From Dendrolimus kikuchii (lineage: Eukaryota > Arthropoda > Insecta > Lepidoptera > Lasiocampidae), in the NCBI GenBank assembly GCA_019925095.2, contig CM034395.1:14988213-15052212 (forward strand): a DNA stretch of 64,000 nt, given 5' to 3'. Positions within the stretch are counted from its first letter, which is position 1. Each line of letters starts with the position of its first letter. Both the position numbers and the translations under genes were made by a program. Shown piece after piece: positions 42,883-54,048 of this stretch. A model generated the notes under the pieces. The model was not told the DNA's origin, did not search any database, and saw only the letters and a list, made by a program, of their open reading frames with translations.

Positions 42883-43990
42883 TCTATAATATTATTAAAT
42901 TCTAAATATGCCGTCTCTGTACACTGAAGCTATTAAAAAAAACAATTGAGTGAGATACTATATAAACGATGGAATCGCGATGTCTTTTTTTCGATTTCTT
43001 GTTTGTTCAGGATTCACGTAAAAACTACTGAGCCGATTTTGATGCGGTTGTTCGCTGATCGACATAAAACCCTTGGACTTATAATTTCCGGCACTTTTAA
43101 TCTGGGAATTCCACGGGATTTTTTTGGGATGGATTTAAAGTGGCTAGCTTACACTGAAAAAAAGATTCGAAATCAAATGCGATTTTGTCACTGATAGAAA
43201 GTAAATTTTGCGTGATAGATAGAATCTGTGATACTTTTAATCGCGAAAATCACGCGGCATTTTTCCAGGGAGTAGTTTGAAGTTGTTAGGACGCATAAAA
43301 ATTAGATTATCCCGACACAATTTACATTAAAACTACTAATAGCTTACATTCTTTTTAAATCTTGCCGGGCTTTTATGATCGGGATTTTAACCGGGAACAG
43401 TATAAAGTAGTTAGGTTACATAAAAATTAGCTGATTCCGATATCATTTCACTAGAACTATAGCTAAGTTTTTTTTCAAATGAAGCGGTGCTTTATATTCC
43501 AGGAATCACTGGGGAATTTTTCCGGGAGTGTTTTATAGTGATTAGTATGTATATAAATCGACTGATTCGGGTCCAATTGATACTAAAACAATGGTTTACT
43601 TACATTCTTTTTCAAATGTTTCAATACTTTATGTCCTAAGAATTCCGCAATTTCCCGGGAGCCGTTTGAAGTGGTTAGGGTGCATAGAAATAGGCTAATG
43701 CCGATGCGAATTCTTGCTAGAACAATAGCTCTTATGCTTTTTTAAATGCTTTGGTACATAAAATCCTGGGAATCACACGGCTAAAAATAGTATGAAAATT
43801 GGCCGTGTTACTCTTATTACGGCATTATTTGGTACTAAATAACAATTTGCATATCTAATCCGGGGCTTCTAATATTTCCTGGGATTTCTTACTTCGAAAC
43901 CACAGGATTTTAGAACTTGCTTTATGTGGCATTTGTAGTTATATAATAGTTGTAGCCTTTAGTAACATTGCTTATCCGGGGTTTTTAGGG
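42883..43990 (+). mobile_element. Helitron-like family E, copy 2
   Basis: It starts A|TCTATAATATTATTAAATTC..ATGCCGTCTCTGTAC..TTAAAAAAAAC and runs uninterrupted into ACTATATAAACGATGG, then a GATTTTGATGCGGTTGTTCG module. The body 43085-43800 is a degenerate tandem array. Right end uncertain. No coding sequence. Confidence 0.55.
43085..43800 (+). repeat. Degenerate ~130-bp tandem repeat inside element E copy 2
   Basis: The phrase 'CCGGGAGNRGTTTGAAGTGGTTAGG..GCATAAAAATTAGCTGATTCCGAT..ACTAGAACTATAGC' recurs with phase markers near 43111, 43265, 43391, 43521 and 43653, i.e. 126-154 bp apart. One such unit exists in copy 1 at 39743. Confidence 0.6.
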
Positions 43991-44388
43991 GAATATTTGT
44001 GATTCATGTATTTTCATACTAAAATCCTATTTATCTTGCTAGAAATAAGCATTGATTTTAAATATTGGCAAAATAAGTGTTTAATAAATAATTACCTGTC
44101 CAACGTGGACAAGACGCAGATAAATGCTAAGTACAGTAATAAAATAGCAGTACAGTTTCAATCAACATTCAACATTATTTTAAACTATTTTTTTAATTAC
44201 ATTAATCAAAATTTGAATTCAGCAAGTAAATTGAAAACAAACTTATTAAAACTATTTTTTTTTACTGATTTTAGATCAAGTCTGACTGACTACATAGTAA
44301 TAAAATACCTATTATTCGAAAGTCTAGCGGGGTTTTTATATATCAAAGCGCGAGAGAATAAACATTTTTACCAAAAAAGAAACTGACT
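43991..44388 (+). other. AT-driven 126-codon open frame (44006-44386), not called as a gene
   Basis: The frame is rich in Asn, Ile, Phe, Lys and Tyr, as expected of AT-rich noise, and shows no motif or conserved start context. Confidence 0.4.
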
Positions 44389-45590
44389 TCAAGATTAGCT
44401 AAAAAATAAAATAAAAATATTTTCTAGAACATCTTCAAGTCGATGCGCAGTAAGACATAAAAATTACTATATTTTACATACTTGTTGTTAGTTTCTTTGT
44501 GCTAGATTTTTTTTTATTTTTCACTTTTAAGTTACGTATATTGTATCCAAAAACAATGAATTATTTACGAAGCTATACTGAAGCTTTACTGATTCCACTG
44601 CAAAAAGTATTGTCAAACTCGGTACAAAAACAAACAAAATTATGGTTTAGTCATACATAAAAAAACACAAATATTTACACGACGAATTGAGAACCTCCTC
44701 TTTTTAACCGACTTCGAAAGGAGGAGGTTCTGAATTCGTCTGTATGTTTTTTTTGTATGTTCGTTACTTGATTTCTCCGTCAAATGTGAACCAGTTTTCA
44801 AAATCTGTCTTTTAATCGAAAGGTTATACTCTCGAATTGGTTCCATAATTATCATGTGTTCCAGAATCTGATGAGTGGATTCCAACACATTAAAATTGTT
44901 AACCAACTTCTTCGTAACACGATATCTCCGTCAATTGTCAACCGATTTTTTTTTCTTTACTCGTAAGTCAGGAGCTGATGAGTGGATCCAATCCCAAGGT
45001 AATCAACAATTACGCTTATTAAATAACGCCGTGCGCCTGAATTCTTGGAAAAAGTTTGTATACTCGTGTAGGTATTATTTCATTTTCTATAGGCGCTTAA
45101 TTTTTTAGATGCATGTTATATGATTTCTCCGTCAATTGTGGATCGATTTTTTCGTAAATAGATACTTACGAATAAGAACAAAATTCCAATTCGGGAGTAT
45201 GCGTATACTCCCGAGGTGGTTCCATGGTCACCAAGCAAGGATCTGATTTGTGGATCACAATGAAATCGAGAGCAACCCTTGTTGAAGAGTGAGATGGCAA
45301 ATTTGTGTACTCGTGCCAGTTGTAATATTTCTACAGGTGCTTTGTATATTTAAAGCTATTAAGGTATTTGCATAACTAAAAAGTAAAAAAATATTTTTTT
45401 GAAAAAACAAAACTGACTTCACACTAAAAACCAATAAATAAGTATTTAACTGACTTCTTTCTACAACATCTTGAAGTAAGTGTCTAGTAAAACATAAAAA
45501 TTACTATATTTTGTAAATATGTAGTTGTTCTTTTTTCTTTTACTTGTCACCGACTTCAAGATGTTGTAGTAAGAAGTCGGTCAATAAAGA
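44389..45590. repeat. GACTTC..GGAGGAGG repeat, copy 3, with foldback end
   Basis: 44695-45400 matches copy 2 (TTTTTAACCGACTTCGAAAGGAGGAGGTTCT, GATGAGTGGAT, TATTATTTCATTTTCTATAGGCGC). 45451-45477 (TGACTTCTTTCTACAACATC..TTGAAGT) is inverted at 45553-45580 with about two mismatches. A partial related stretch lies at 44389-44475. No coding capacity. Confidence 0.62.
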
Positions 45591-45825
45591 CTTGTGGCAC
45601 CTTCTACATATGTAGGATTTAGAAGTGTTATCTGCGTGATATTTTTGAGAAGGCAATTGTCATTTCTAGTATATTCTATGCCAACAAATACCATCGTCAT
45701 AGAGGTAATTCCCTATCCCATCTCATTTATCCCGCTCTTTCTGTCCGATCACTCTACTCTATCCCCTTTATCCCTTCCCTTCTGTCCCATCGCATCTCTC
45801 CTGCCTCGTCCCCTATTTTTCTTTT
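45591..45825. other. Pyrimidine-rich stretch
   Basis: 45700-45820 is C/T-rich (CCCTATCCCATCTC.., CCCTTCTGTCCCATCGC). A purine-rich complement-like stretch at 51720-51860 suggests these are the body of the same SINE-type repeat in opposite orientations. Confidence 0.4.
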
Positions 45826-46050
45826 TTTAGCCTGGGGAAATCCGATTGAGGACCATAGACAGCGCAAGCGCAAGCGCTAGGGGGAAACGTCGTGGAGTGG
45901 CACTAGCACCTCTAGGTAGAACTAAAAATGCTATTGCCACTCCACGGTTAGGGATACCCACTAAAACCTCTGGTTGTTTCGTCCTTCGCCTTATGCCAGG
46001 GCAATGGGTACAGACGTAGCCCCTCCGCTAGTTCTGGCAGGCATGTCTCA
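45826..46050 (-). mobile_element. R1-clade LINE 3' UTR fragment
   Basis: Reversed, this ends ..GTCCTCAATCGGATTTCCCC..AGGCT and a run of A (plus-strand TTTTTTTAGCCTGGGG at 45826-45840), like the 3' end of the R1-clade copy at 8660-8699. It also shares the TAGTGGGTATCCCTAACCG block and a GCCCTGGCATAAGGCG block. No coding part is retained, so the insertion was severely 5'-truncated. Confidence 0.65.
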
Positions 46051-46184
46051 TCCTCTATTCCCATTCACTCTATCCAGTCCTACAGACTTAGAAAGTAAGA
46101 TTGCAAAAATAAAAGTAAAAAAGTAAGATATAAGATAAGAAAAACCTCTGCCTTACCTAATGAAAGAGGAGGACGGATATTTAA

Positions 46185-46312
46185 AAAAAACTAAAGACTG
46201 GCAACGCGTTGGGATCGCCCCTGGTGTTCCAAATGTCTATAGGCAACGGAAATAACTTTCCATTAGGTGAGCCGTCTGCTTGTTTGCCAGCTTGGGTAAA
46301 AAATCTGGTGGT
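46185..46312 (+). mobile_element. Bm1-like SINE tail
   Basis: CTGGCAACGCGTTGGGATCGCCCCTGG..GTTCCAAATGTCTATAGGCAACGG..CTTTCCATTAGGTGAGCCG..TTTGCC followed by a short A-run is the recognisable 3' block of Bm1-type lepidopteran SINEs. Confidence 0.65.
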
Positions 46313-47166
46313 ATCTAAAACTTCTTCTATTGTAGCAGCGGTCCACCTTACTATTTCAGCATGCTAACTTTTCTTCAATCCTATCTCACCGGGACCTGAA
46401 GGAGGCGGCATACCGCATTATAATTATGAATGTAATTGAAAAGAAGTTAAGATGTAAAGTGTATTACAATCGATTGCGGTCGAGTGAAAATAAGTAAGCG
46501 TTTAAGGTGTATTGTTAAATTTTTGGCTCAAAAGTTAATAGGTTTAAATTGATGTCGGTTATTGTGTAGCATCGAGTCCACAGTACAACGGCGGCGGCCA
46601 AGTAAATTAGAGAGCGACCGGCCTGTAACTAAGAGGAGTTGAACTGACGCGCATGCAGAAAGCTTAAGGTGGACATGCCGTTTCACGTGATATTTATTTT
46701 CTTCTTCAGCCAATCAATGTTCATTGCTAGACGTATGCCTGCCCAAGTCTGCGTCACAGATGCCAGTTGTCCAATGTAACCGAATTTTGGAGAAAAGTGG
46801 CTATTCTGGCTCTAACGCACGAATGGAGTACTCCTTAAGTATGATTTTCTTTGAATTTGGACGGATGAATAAATACTATTTTAGACCTTATTTCGTTGCA
46901 TTAAAATTTGAAATTGTATATTTAAAAACATGTAACGCTTTGCAGTTAGCGCTTCTATTATTTCACTCTTCGAAATTTCCATACCGGGGGTCTTGTATGA
47001 AAATCAATTCTTAACGAGTACCTAAATTCCAAAAAATAAAATAAAAAGAGATAAAAAAGACACAAAAATACTAAAAATCTACAGCAATCCAGGCTGGACA
47101 AAACATGTTCGTCCAGTGAAAGGGGACAAAAGAAAAAAGAACATTCTAGTATCACATCTTCCTCAA
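46313..47166. other. Unassigned DNA
   Basis: Nothing recognised. The open frame at 46724-47014 has no family motif. Confidence 0.45.
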
Positions 47167-47418
47167 CTACTCTCTGCCAGCGACCTTACGTAGGTCGTTG
47201 GTAAGAGAAATGCGATATCCATCTAAGTACCTAAATTCGACTTCATCTGCTGCGGTAGTTGCATCAACTAACGAGGCCATGCCGTATAATAAGCCGACTT
47301 CACAAATCTCATGTTCGTAGGCGGGCAGCAGCGTCTTCGAGGCGAGTAAGCTGGTACTGCGGTCACCAGCTCGCAAGTGATATTTATACATTAAGCCATC
47401 AGTGATATTTATTTTCAA
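47167..47418 (-). CDS. Unassigned 83-codon open frame
   Basis: Includes LRAGDRSTSLLASKTLLPAY and ATTAADEVEFRYLDGYRISL, and ends with DLRKVAGRE. Balanced, non-repetitive composition in an otherwise AT-rich region makes it stand out, but I recognise no family, and no splice sites or neighbours support a gene. It might be a relic of a retroelement. Confidence 0.25.
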   Translation of the reverse strand: MKINITDGLMYKYHLRAGDRSTSLLASKTLLPAYEHEICEVGLLYGMASLVDATTAADEVEFRYLDGYRISLTNDLRKVAGRE

Positions 47419-48571
47419 ATTGGGTTCGATTTAGGACTCTGATACTCAAAGATTAAAAAGAACCCTTATGGTTTCACTCTACTATCTGTATGTCTTAATG
47501 TCATAGCAGGTTGTCTTAAAAATTACCCTATTCAAAAATTTACACTAGTAATCTCGTGTGTGTCTATAAATATATGGCGTATAAATGTTATAGTTGTGTA
47601 AGTATATTTTTTAAACTTCAAAAATATTATCGAATCTACCAAATGAAAGGACTTCTTTTGCTCGCATCATTTTTTTGTAGATGTATTTATTCGTGAATTA
47701 CAAGGGCAGTACCAAAAAACAGGCGACCTCAGCGCCACGTTTTTCCTTTATTTGTTTATCCCACGGAAATAAAGTTATTCATCGGGATAAAAGTATCCAT
47801 TGGGATACTTTTTATCCCAATCGTTGACCCGCAATATAAGCTAGCTCTAGGTTGGATTTCATATAAAGCCTTTTAATAGTTTTTACGTGAGGCTTGAACA
47901 AACAGAGATGTAAGAATTTAATTTGGAAAAAATACATCTGGAATCTGTTAGTCCAAATTAGTTCCCTGACTTTTTTCACATTTTTAAATTCATTGTACAA
48001 ACTCGGACCCTCTACAAATTTATTATATTGTATAGATATATACCTCGTTAATGTCTATGACACTTTTAGCAATAAATGACTGCATAATATAGTCTCGCCT
48101 TCACACAAAACTAGCGATCGCACAGCCTTGTGCAACTGAGGGGACTCGTTATCTTCTTAGGATTGTCCATAGCATTCCAACGTTTACCGGCTACAGGAAT
48201 GCAGCTCTGCGACTGCAGTGATGCATATCGTTGTACGTATGGTGCATATGCGCCCCCGCGCACCCCGCTTCACCCCACCGGCTACCTGCCTTTGTCTTTG
48301 TTTATTATACCTAAGTACAAAGTTTAAAAGTACTTAGACTTTTGTGGTTTGAACCGACAGAAACTTGTATAAAGTTAATGTGTTTTCATTCTGCTTCTTT
48401 CTTGGCATTTATTCTCAATATCTATTACTGTCACATTGTGGATTTTCATATAACTTATGTATCTATCATTCTTGCTATATGACTAGCAATTATTAATCTT
48501 AGGTATTAAGATTTTTTTTATATTTCGTCGCATGTATCATTATGTAAATTCATGATTGTAGTCTAAGATTG
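47419..48571. other. Unassigned DNA
   Basis: A small GC-rich patch at 48180-48300 carries no motif. Words near 47780-47815 (GGGATAAAAGTATCC, TTTTTATCCC) resemble pieces of the Helitron-family module. Confidence 0.45.
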
Positions 48572-48825
48572 ACTGCCGATTGGACTGCTGCTTCGCGAAT
48601 CCTTGCCGCATATGCGTCTCGTGCTGCAATGTGCACCCGCTTGTGTTAACTGCTTGTGTGTTGTAAGCGCTGGTTGTGTCGTACTGTGCTGATCCAGGAA
48701 TATCGAAAAAACCGTAAGATGAAAAAGAGGATCACGAGGAAGACGTGACTGCGACGAAACCCGTATTAATCGTAGCATGCCTGGTGTGGCTGTTTACTCC
48801 AGTAAGTCCTTTTCTGTCTTTTATC
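48572..48825 (+). repeat. Exon-like repeat ending in a GTAAGT donor, copy 2
   Basis: Partner of 9210-9475 (minus). Shared blocks are GCACCCGCTTGTGTTAACTG, AGGATCACGAGGAAGAC, CGTAGCATGCCTGGTGTGG, then GTAAGT at 48802-48807 at the same relative place. The frame reads YRKNRKMKKRITRKT before a stop, so this copy is broken. Confidence 0.45.
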
Positions 48826-50084
48826 CTGCTCGTAATTCGTGTGCATATTGGTTCTGGCCGTCGTGGATTAGCGTACCCAGATATTGCTTAGGAGCCGCGT
48901 TCATGCTAGGCGTAACCAGTTTCTGCCTTCTTCAATCTAATCCGCTTTACATGATCTTCGTTGTAATTTGGCTTAACTGACTGTCATGTTCTAGTTTAGT
49001 CCAAGATACCCTTCTCCATAAGCAGCGGTCATGTCGAGATTGAACTTCACAAAAGGTGCCTCCTTGAGCATGCAACTCTCTCACGGAGATGGGACCCCAA
49101 TCAAATTCCGTTATTGTCTGCTATAGTCATCTAGAGCCAAGCCGCTGAATACTGTTAGAAAAATGGTCTAGCTTGATTTATCTTTTAATACCTACACCTC
49201 AAGTCTTACCAATTATGAACGCAGTCAGTATTTTTAACTTTGTGCATAATTTAAAAGTCTAAACACGTTAGTAACAGGTAATGTGTGAGTAGTTTTATTA
49301 TTTAGCGATCCTTAGTGAAATGTATGTGGGTTCAGTATGAAAGAGTTCAACGCGCGAGTATTATTTACGCTCACAATTTTCTGTACTTTTGTTTGTGTAG
49401 TTTTTATCATTATTATGTTTTTTATTATTTATTATTAATTATGCGAATAATATGATTATATTATTCACAGTAATTATTATAGCTGAAATTTTTGACAAAG
49501 AATTAAAATTGGTAGCTTAAAATATCTTCAACAATTATCTATGTAAAAGGATCAGTTAGATGTATTTAAAATTTTGCTTTTAGAGTTTTGTAGGAAAATA
49601 ACAAAACAGTGAACATTATTCCGGTTTGCAAGCTTGACTGTGTGTGGGCAGACACGCACTTAGCAAAAATTTTAAAAGCACTGTGTGATAAAAAAAAGAT
49701 ATTGTTAGAAGTCAATGTCAAGAAATATAAATACTTAGTCTTAGTTTATAAAAATTGATCAAGTTATCATTATTAACTGGCTTAACTAGATTTATAAAAT
49801 GTTGTGGGTGACGGTATTAATTAGAAGAAATATTTTTAACCGCAGCAATAATGACAAGTAGGTAATCGAGTATTGAACTGATTGTAATTAAAAACTCATG
49901 GACTTATGAGAAGGCTCTTTTTAAACTAGTGTTGTAAACAAAAACAAAAAGTATAGTATAATGTATGTATAGTATAATTCATATTAATAAAGAACATACG
50001 ATCAAAGTGCCTTCGCTTTAATAGAGACAGTAAGAAAAGTATTAAAGGTTATTTTTTAGCGTGAATACTTTAAGTAAATTTACA
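48826..50084. other. Unassigned AT-rich DNA
   Basis: Possible intron-like continuation of the exon-like repeat to about 49140; otherwise nothing recognised. Confidence 0.4.
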
Positions 50085-50207
50085 TACATACATACATAAC
50101 TCCACGCCAGTTCCCTTGCGGGGTAGGCACGAACAACAGAGCGCCATTCAGGCTTATTCTTACACACCTCAGTTGCTTCTTTGACATTCATAGCTCTTGT
50201 CATGCTT
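50085..50207 (-). mobile_element. RTE-like LINE, solo 3' end
   Basis: Minus-strand codons ..TRAMNVKEATEVCKNKPEWR type (from GACATTCATAGCTCTTGTCATG reversed) end at ACTGGCGTGGAG and a TACA tail (50085-50102 on the plus strand). About 105 bp of coding sequence remain. Confidence 0.72.
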
Positions 50208-50499
50208 TAGATTTTTTAAATTTATATATATATATTATTTATATTTTTATAATTACTTTATTAGTTTTTGGGATAGGTAATAAAAATAATATGGTATTTT
50301 TTAAATATTTTATTTATAAAAAAATCAAAACTAAATTGATTAAAAGTTGTAACACGATGTATATGTTTGTATATACATATATGATTATATATGTGTCTGT
50401 TTATTCAATTTCACATTAGCTTAATTATTTAAGTATCTATAGCCCCTCGCCCCGCACCAACCACATCGCCAGATTAGCTAAGAAATTCCTGTAACATAG

Positions 50500-50545
50500 G
50501 TTGTTTGAAAGTGATGGCTTTTAGCGATAATACCGCCCATTGCGC
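50500..50545 (+). repeat. CR1-type 3' UTR hairpin remnant
   Basis: GGTTGTTTGAAAGTGATGGC, then TTTTAGCGATAATACCGCCC, is a diverged copy of the motif at 29276 and 60187. Confidence 0.5.
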
Positions 50546-51017
50546 ACATTTAGAATATTTTTTTAAGCTGTAAGTTTTCTGCAATGTTATATAATAAGGA
50601 GTTATTTGTCAGTTTAAAATACATAGCCATTCTCTTATTTTAAAAATATCAGAATTAAAATATTTATAATTGCTATTTCAATAAATTAATTAATAGTAAA
50701 TTTGACTCGTCAAAATTATGACGTAGCGCTTTTTAAACCTAAGGTGGCTAGGACCTTTTGTAAGTTGATAAAAAGTGTATATTTGATTTGAATATCAACT
50801 AACCTATTAGTAGTGAATAATATGTTTAAATGTATAACTCGTTTTATAATTATTAATATTTTAAATAAATTGTTTAGTGAACAATTTATTGGTTAAATGT
50901 AATCTCTGTTTTTTGCACCTTCTCCTAATCACTTGGAGTCGGTACAATTTGTATTTTGCTTCCATACTCTTCTATTCTAGCATACGTCTTCGTTCATACC
51001 ACAAACTCTCATTTTCG
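50546..51017. other. AT-rich stretch, nothing recognised
   Basis: No supported feature before the family A pair. Confidence 0.5.
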
Positions 51018-51329
51018 TGCAGGAACGGAGAAATAATACAATTTCTTGCGGCCGGGCGGCCTGTCGTAAGAGGCGACAAAACAACCTACAGCCAGGTGGT
51101 AAGGCATTTACCCGACTGGATGGCTACCACCCCTGGTTTAGAGTATGGCGTCATAGCAACTTTGAGTTGTGTTCCGGCATTAGTGACCAGGTTCCAGTCT
51201 GCCTTAAGAAAGCAGCAGCGCATTTGTAGCACCTTTAGTGTTGCAATTGTCTATAGGCGATGGTTATCGCTTTCCATCAAGTAGGCCGTCTGCCTGTCTG
51301 CCTGTCTGCTAAACTCATGCAATAAAAAA
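51018..51329 (+). mobile_element. Family A repeat, copy 8
   Basis: Begins CGTGCAGGAACGGAGAAATA, carries GTCGTAAGAGGCGACAAAAC and ends CTGCTAAACTCATGCAATAA followed by A's. Nearly full length. Confidence 0.78.
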
Positions 51330-51330
51330 A

Positions 51331-51560
51331 AATTGCCAGGTGGTAGGGTATTTGACCATTTGTATGGCTACCACCCCTGGCCTAGAGTATGCCGCCATAA
51401 CAACCTTGAGTTGTGTTCCGGCATTAGTGGCAAAGTTCCAATCTCCCTTTAGAAAGCGGCAGAACATTGGTAATACCTTTGGTTTTACAAATGTGCATAG
51501 GCGATGGTAACCGCTTTCCTTCTAGTGAGCCATCTGCCTGTCTGTTGAACTCACGTATTA
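51331..51560 (+). mobile_element. Family A repeat, copy 9, tandem behind copy 8
   Basis: Starts within the family at GCCAGGTGGTAGGGTATTTG and ends CTGTTGAACTCACGTATTAA AAAAA. It lacks the first ~90 bp and lies directly after the A-tail of copy 8 in the same orientation. Confidence 0.75.
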
Positions 51561-51599
51561 AAAAAATCACCCTTCACACAATCTATCCATCTCTTTTTG

Positions 51600-51860
51600 G
51601 TATACTTTTACGTTAGTTATTTTTTATTGGGAAGTTGGCATACAGGCTGGCGGCCAAAATAATGGTAAGTGGTTACTGTTGCCTATGAACGTTTGCAACA
51701 CCAGGGGCGAGCCAACGCGTTACCAACTTTTAGGATAGAATAGGGGGGATGGAATAGGAGAGGTATCAGACAGAAAAAACGGGACAGAGTGATAAAGACA
51801 GGAGAAATTGAGTAGAGATAGGAATAAAGGAATGGAAAAGGGGAAGAAGGAAGTGGGCTA
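51600..51860 (-). mobile_element. Bm1-like SINE, worn
   Basis: Minus strand: ..AAGTTGGTAACGCGTTGGCTCG, then CCCTGGTGTTGCAAACGTTC and ATAGGCAACAGTAACCACTTACC, i.e. the Bm1-type closing block. The purine-rich stretch at 51720-51860 would be its pyrimidine-rich body reversed. Confidence 0.55.
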
Positions 51861-52473
51861 TCGGAACTCTTGCTCATTGGCCGAAACACGATTAACTCAA
51901 TGCGTTAGTAATATTAGCGTTTCACGCCAATATTCTGTGAGAGCGTGGTATCAATGTAATCAAGCAATGGTTCTAACATAGCTCCACCATATCAATGGCA
52001 TGGCTCTACTAGTCAAATGTAATACGAAATTAGAATTCCAAGATCGATCGCCACAGCTTCAGACTTAAAAATACCCTACAAGCTCACTGTAATCTGAAAA
52101 TCGAATAAAAGTGAGACAACACTATATGGCTTGCATTGGATCTTTAAAAGCAATATCTACAAATTCAGAGACATTATGACTTAAGTACTATAGAATTTTT
52201 ATATCTGTTAATACTTTATTCTTATTTGTATAACGTCGAATTTCATGTGCACCAGTGAAAGACTTGATACGTTATGGAATTAAGGGATTATCCTGTGTAA
52301 GTAAAATTAAAGGGTGTTTTTCTATTCGAGGGAAAATGTATCAGGTAATAATATAGCTCGGTTAGATGAGCATTTCAGGGGAGATGGGATTTATGTTTAC
52401 TCTGTGCTACGTATTTGTGATTTGCTAATGCACCTCTTTGTTTGGAAACACACTGGGAAGGAATATAGCCACT
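51861..52473. other. Unassigned DNA
   Basis: Nothing recognised. Confidence 0.5.
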
Positions 52474-52641
52474 TATTTGTTTCATTTCCAACATTCATAG
52501 GGGAGAAGGTAATTTTTACACCCACGCTATTTTATCTTTACTAGACTCTGCGCGCGACTCATTCTGTGCTTTTCCTGAAAATTCGCAATATGTACACAAC
52601 TGCCAATGACATCTGCACTACGATGCTTTCAGATCACACCG
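52474..52641. repeat. Direct duplication, first copy
   Basis: 147 bp (52474-52620) are identical, as far as I can see, to 52867-53013, offset 393 bp. After a short indel (ACGAGCCTACTT present only in the second copy) the match continues through GCTTTCAGATCACACCG. Confidence 0.85.
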
Positions 52642-52866
52642 CACCTGCGCGCTGCTGGATTTGCTACTGCACGCTTGTCGTTATACTTTGGCCAGTTCAA
52701 ACAATATCTTTATAAACTATAGCCTATTGTGATGTAACTGTAAAGTTTTATCAAAATTTGTTCGGTAGCTTTAGCATGAAAAGTAGTAAATATCCATCCA
52801 TCATCACGAATTTTCTCATTTATACTATTAGGAGATTTTTTAGTTTAGTATATAATTATTGTGAAA

Positions 52867-53041
52867 TATTTGTTTCATTTCCAACATTCATAGGGGAGAA
52901 GGTAATTTTTACACCCACGCTATTTTATCTTTACTAGACTCTGCGCGCGACTCATTCTGTGCTTTTCCTGAAAATTCGCAATATGTACACAACTGCCAAT
53001 GACATCTGCACTAACGAGCCTACTTGCTTTCAGATCACACC
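52867..53041. repeat. Direct duplication, second copy
   Basis: Perfect match to 52474-52620 and then the GCTTTCAGATCACACCG extension. It abuts the truncated 3' side of the Jockey-type LINE fragment. The lack of divergence implies a recent duplication. Confidence 0.85.
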
Positions 53042-54048
53042 GTCATGATCGGGAGGATGCATGTTTTATACAGAGTAAGCTTGTGTCTGAGGGACATTTT
53101 GCTTCGTTTGTCTATCATGGGTGCTAAACGACCCATCACAAATCGCGCTCTATTTCGGACTATAGTGATATGCTCGTTGAAGCGCAAGTTCCGATCTAGG
53201 GTGACACCAAGATATTTGGTGTACTTTGCCCAGGGGATTTGTTGGTCATAGAGCGAAATGGTTTTTAGGCGAAGGCTAGCGCGTTTGGGGGAGCGAAGCG
53301 TGCCCGGGGAAAAGAACATTGCTGCGCTTTTCTCCGGGTTTACCTCTATCCTCCATTTGCGAAACCATTCGCCTAGTTCTGTGACAGCTGTCTGCAGCCG
53401 GATGCAAGCCATTTGTCGGTTTTGATCTGATGTATAGAGTGCGGTGTCATCCGCAAAGAGGGCCAACTCCACATCTGGAGTTTTTGGGATGTCGCTGGTG
53501 TACAGCGTGAAGAGTAGTGGCGACAGGGCCGAGCCCTGTGGTACACCGGCTGTGAGTGGGTGAGGGGACGAGCGCGTTCCCTCCACTCGAAAACGGAAGC
53601 TACGACCTAGGAGGAAGTCTCGCAAGATGAGCACGAGTCTGTCTGGCATACCGAACTGGTACAGCTTGTAAATCAAGCCGTTGTGCCAGACCTTGTCGAA
53701 GGCTTTTGCTACGTCTAGAAACAGTGCGGCTGTTCCTATAGGGCGGGGGCGATGGGCAAAGTGAGATAATATGTGCTCCGTGATGCGGTGCACCTGTTGG
53801 ACGCATGAGTGTCTGGCACGGAAGCCAAATTGCTCATCGGGTATTAGATGTTTGCTGAAGGCAAAATCTCTAAGTCGAGAGAGGATGACCCTCTCGTAAA
53901 GCTTGCTGAGTGCGCTCAGTAGGCTGATTGGACGGTAGCTAGACGGTTTATTAGCCGGTTTTCCCGGCTTGTGAATACCGATGACATCTGCTTCCTTCCA
54001 GATCGCGGGAAAGGAGCAGTTTGTTATGGCGGCATTGAAGATGCTCAC
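53035..54048 (-). pseudogene. Jockey-clade reverse transcriptase, truncated at both ends
   Basis: An uninterrupted 337-codon frame covers most of an RT: YRPISLLSALSKLYERVILS (residues 38-57), EQFGFRARHSC (72-82), FLDVAKAFDKVWHNGL (motif A, 110-125), TAGVPQGSALSPLLF (166-180), LALFADDTALY (catalytic FADD, 198-201), EVNPEKSAAMFF and YLGVTLDRNLRFNEHI. These are Jockey-clade words. The N-terminal endonuclease is absent, and the protein breaks off after TCILPIMT where relatives continue for about 100 residues. No stop or frameshift within the retained part suggests a fairly young copy. The flanks show no A-tail, so deletion or rearrangement removed the 3' end. Confidence 0.82.

Noticed and set aside
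44006..44386. 126-codon frame as a host gene
   Set aside because: Amino-acid composition is what AT-rich DNA gives by chance, and there is no motif or context.
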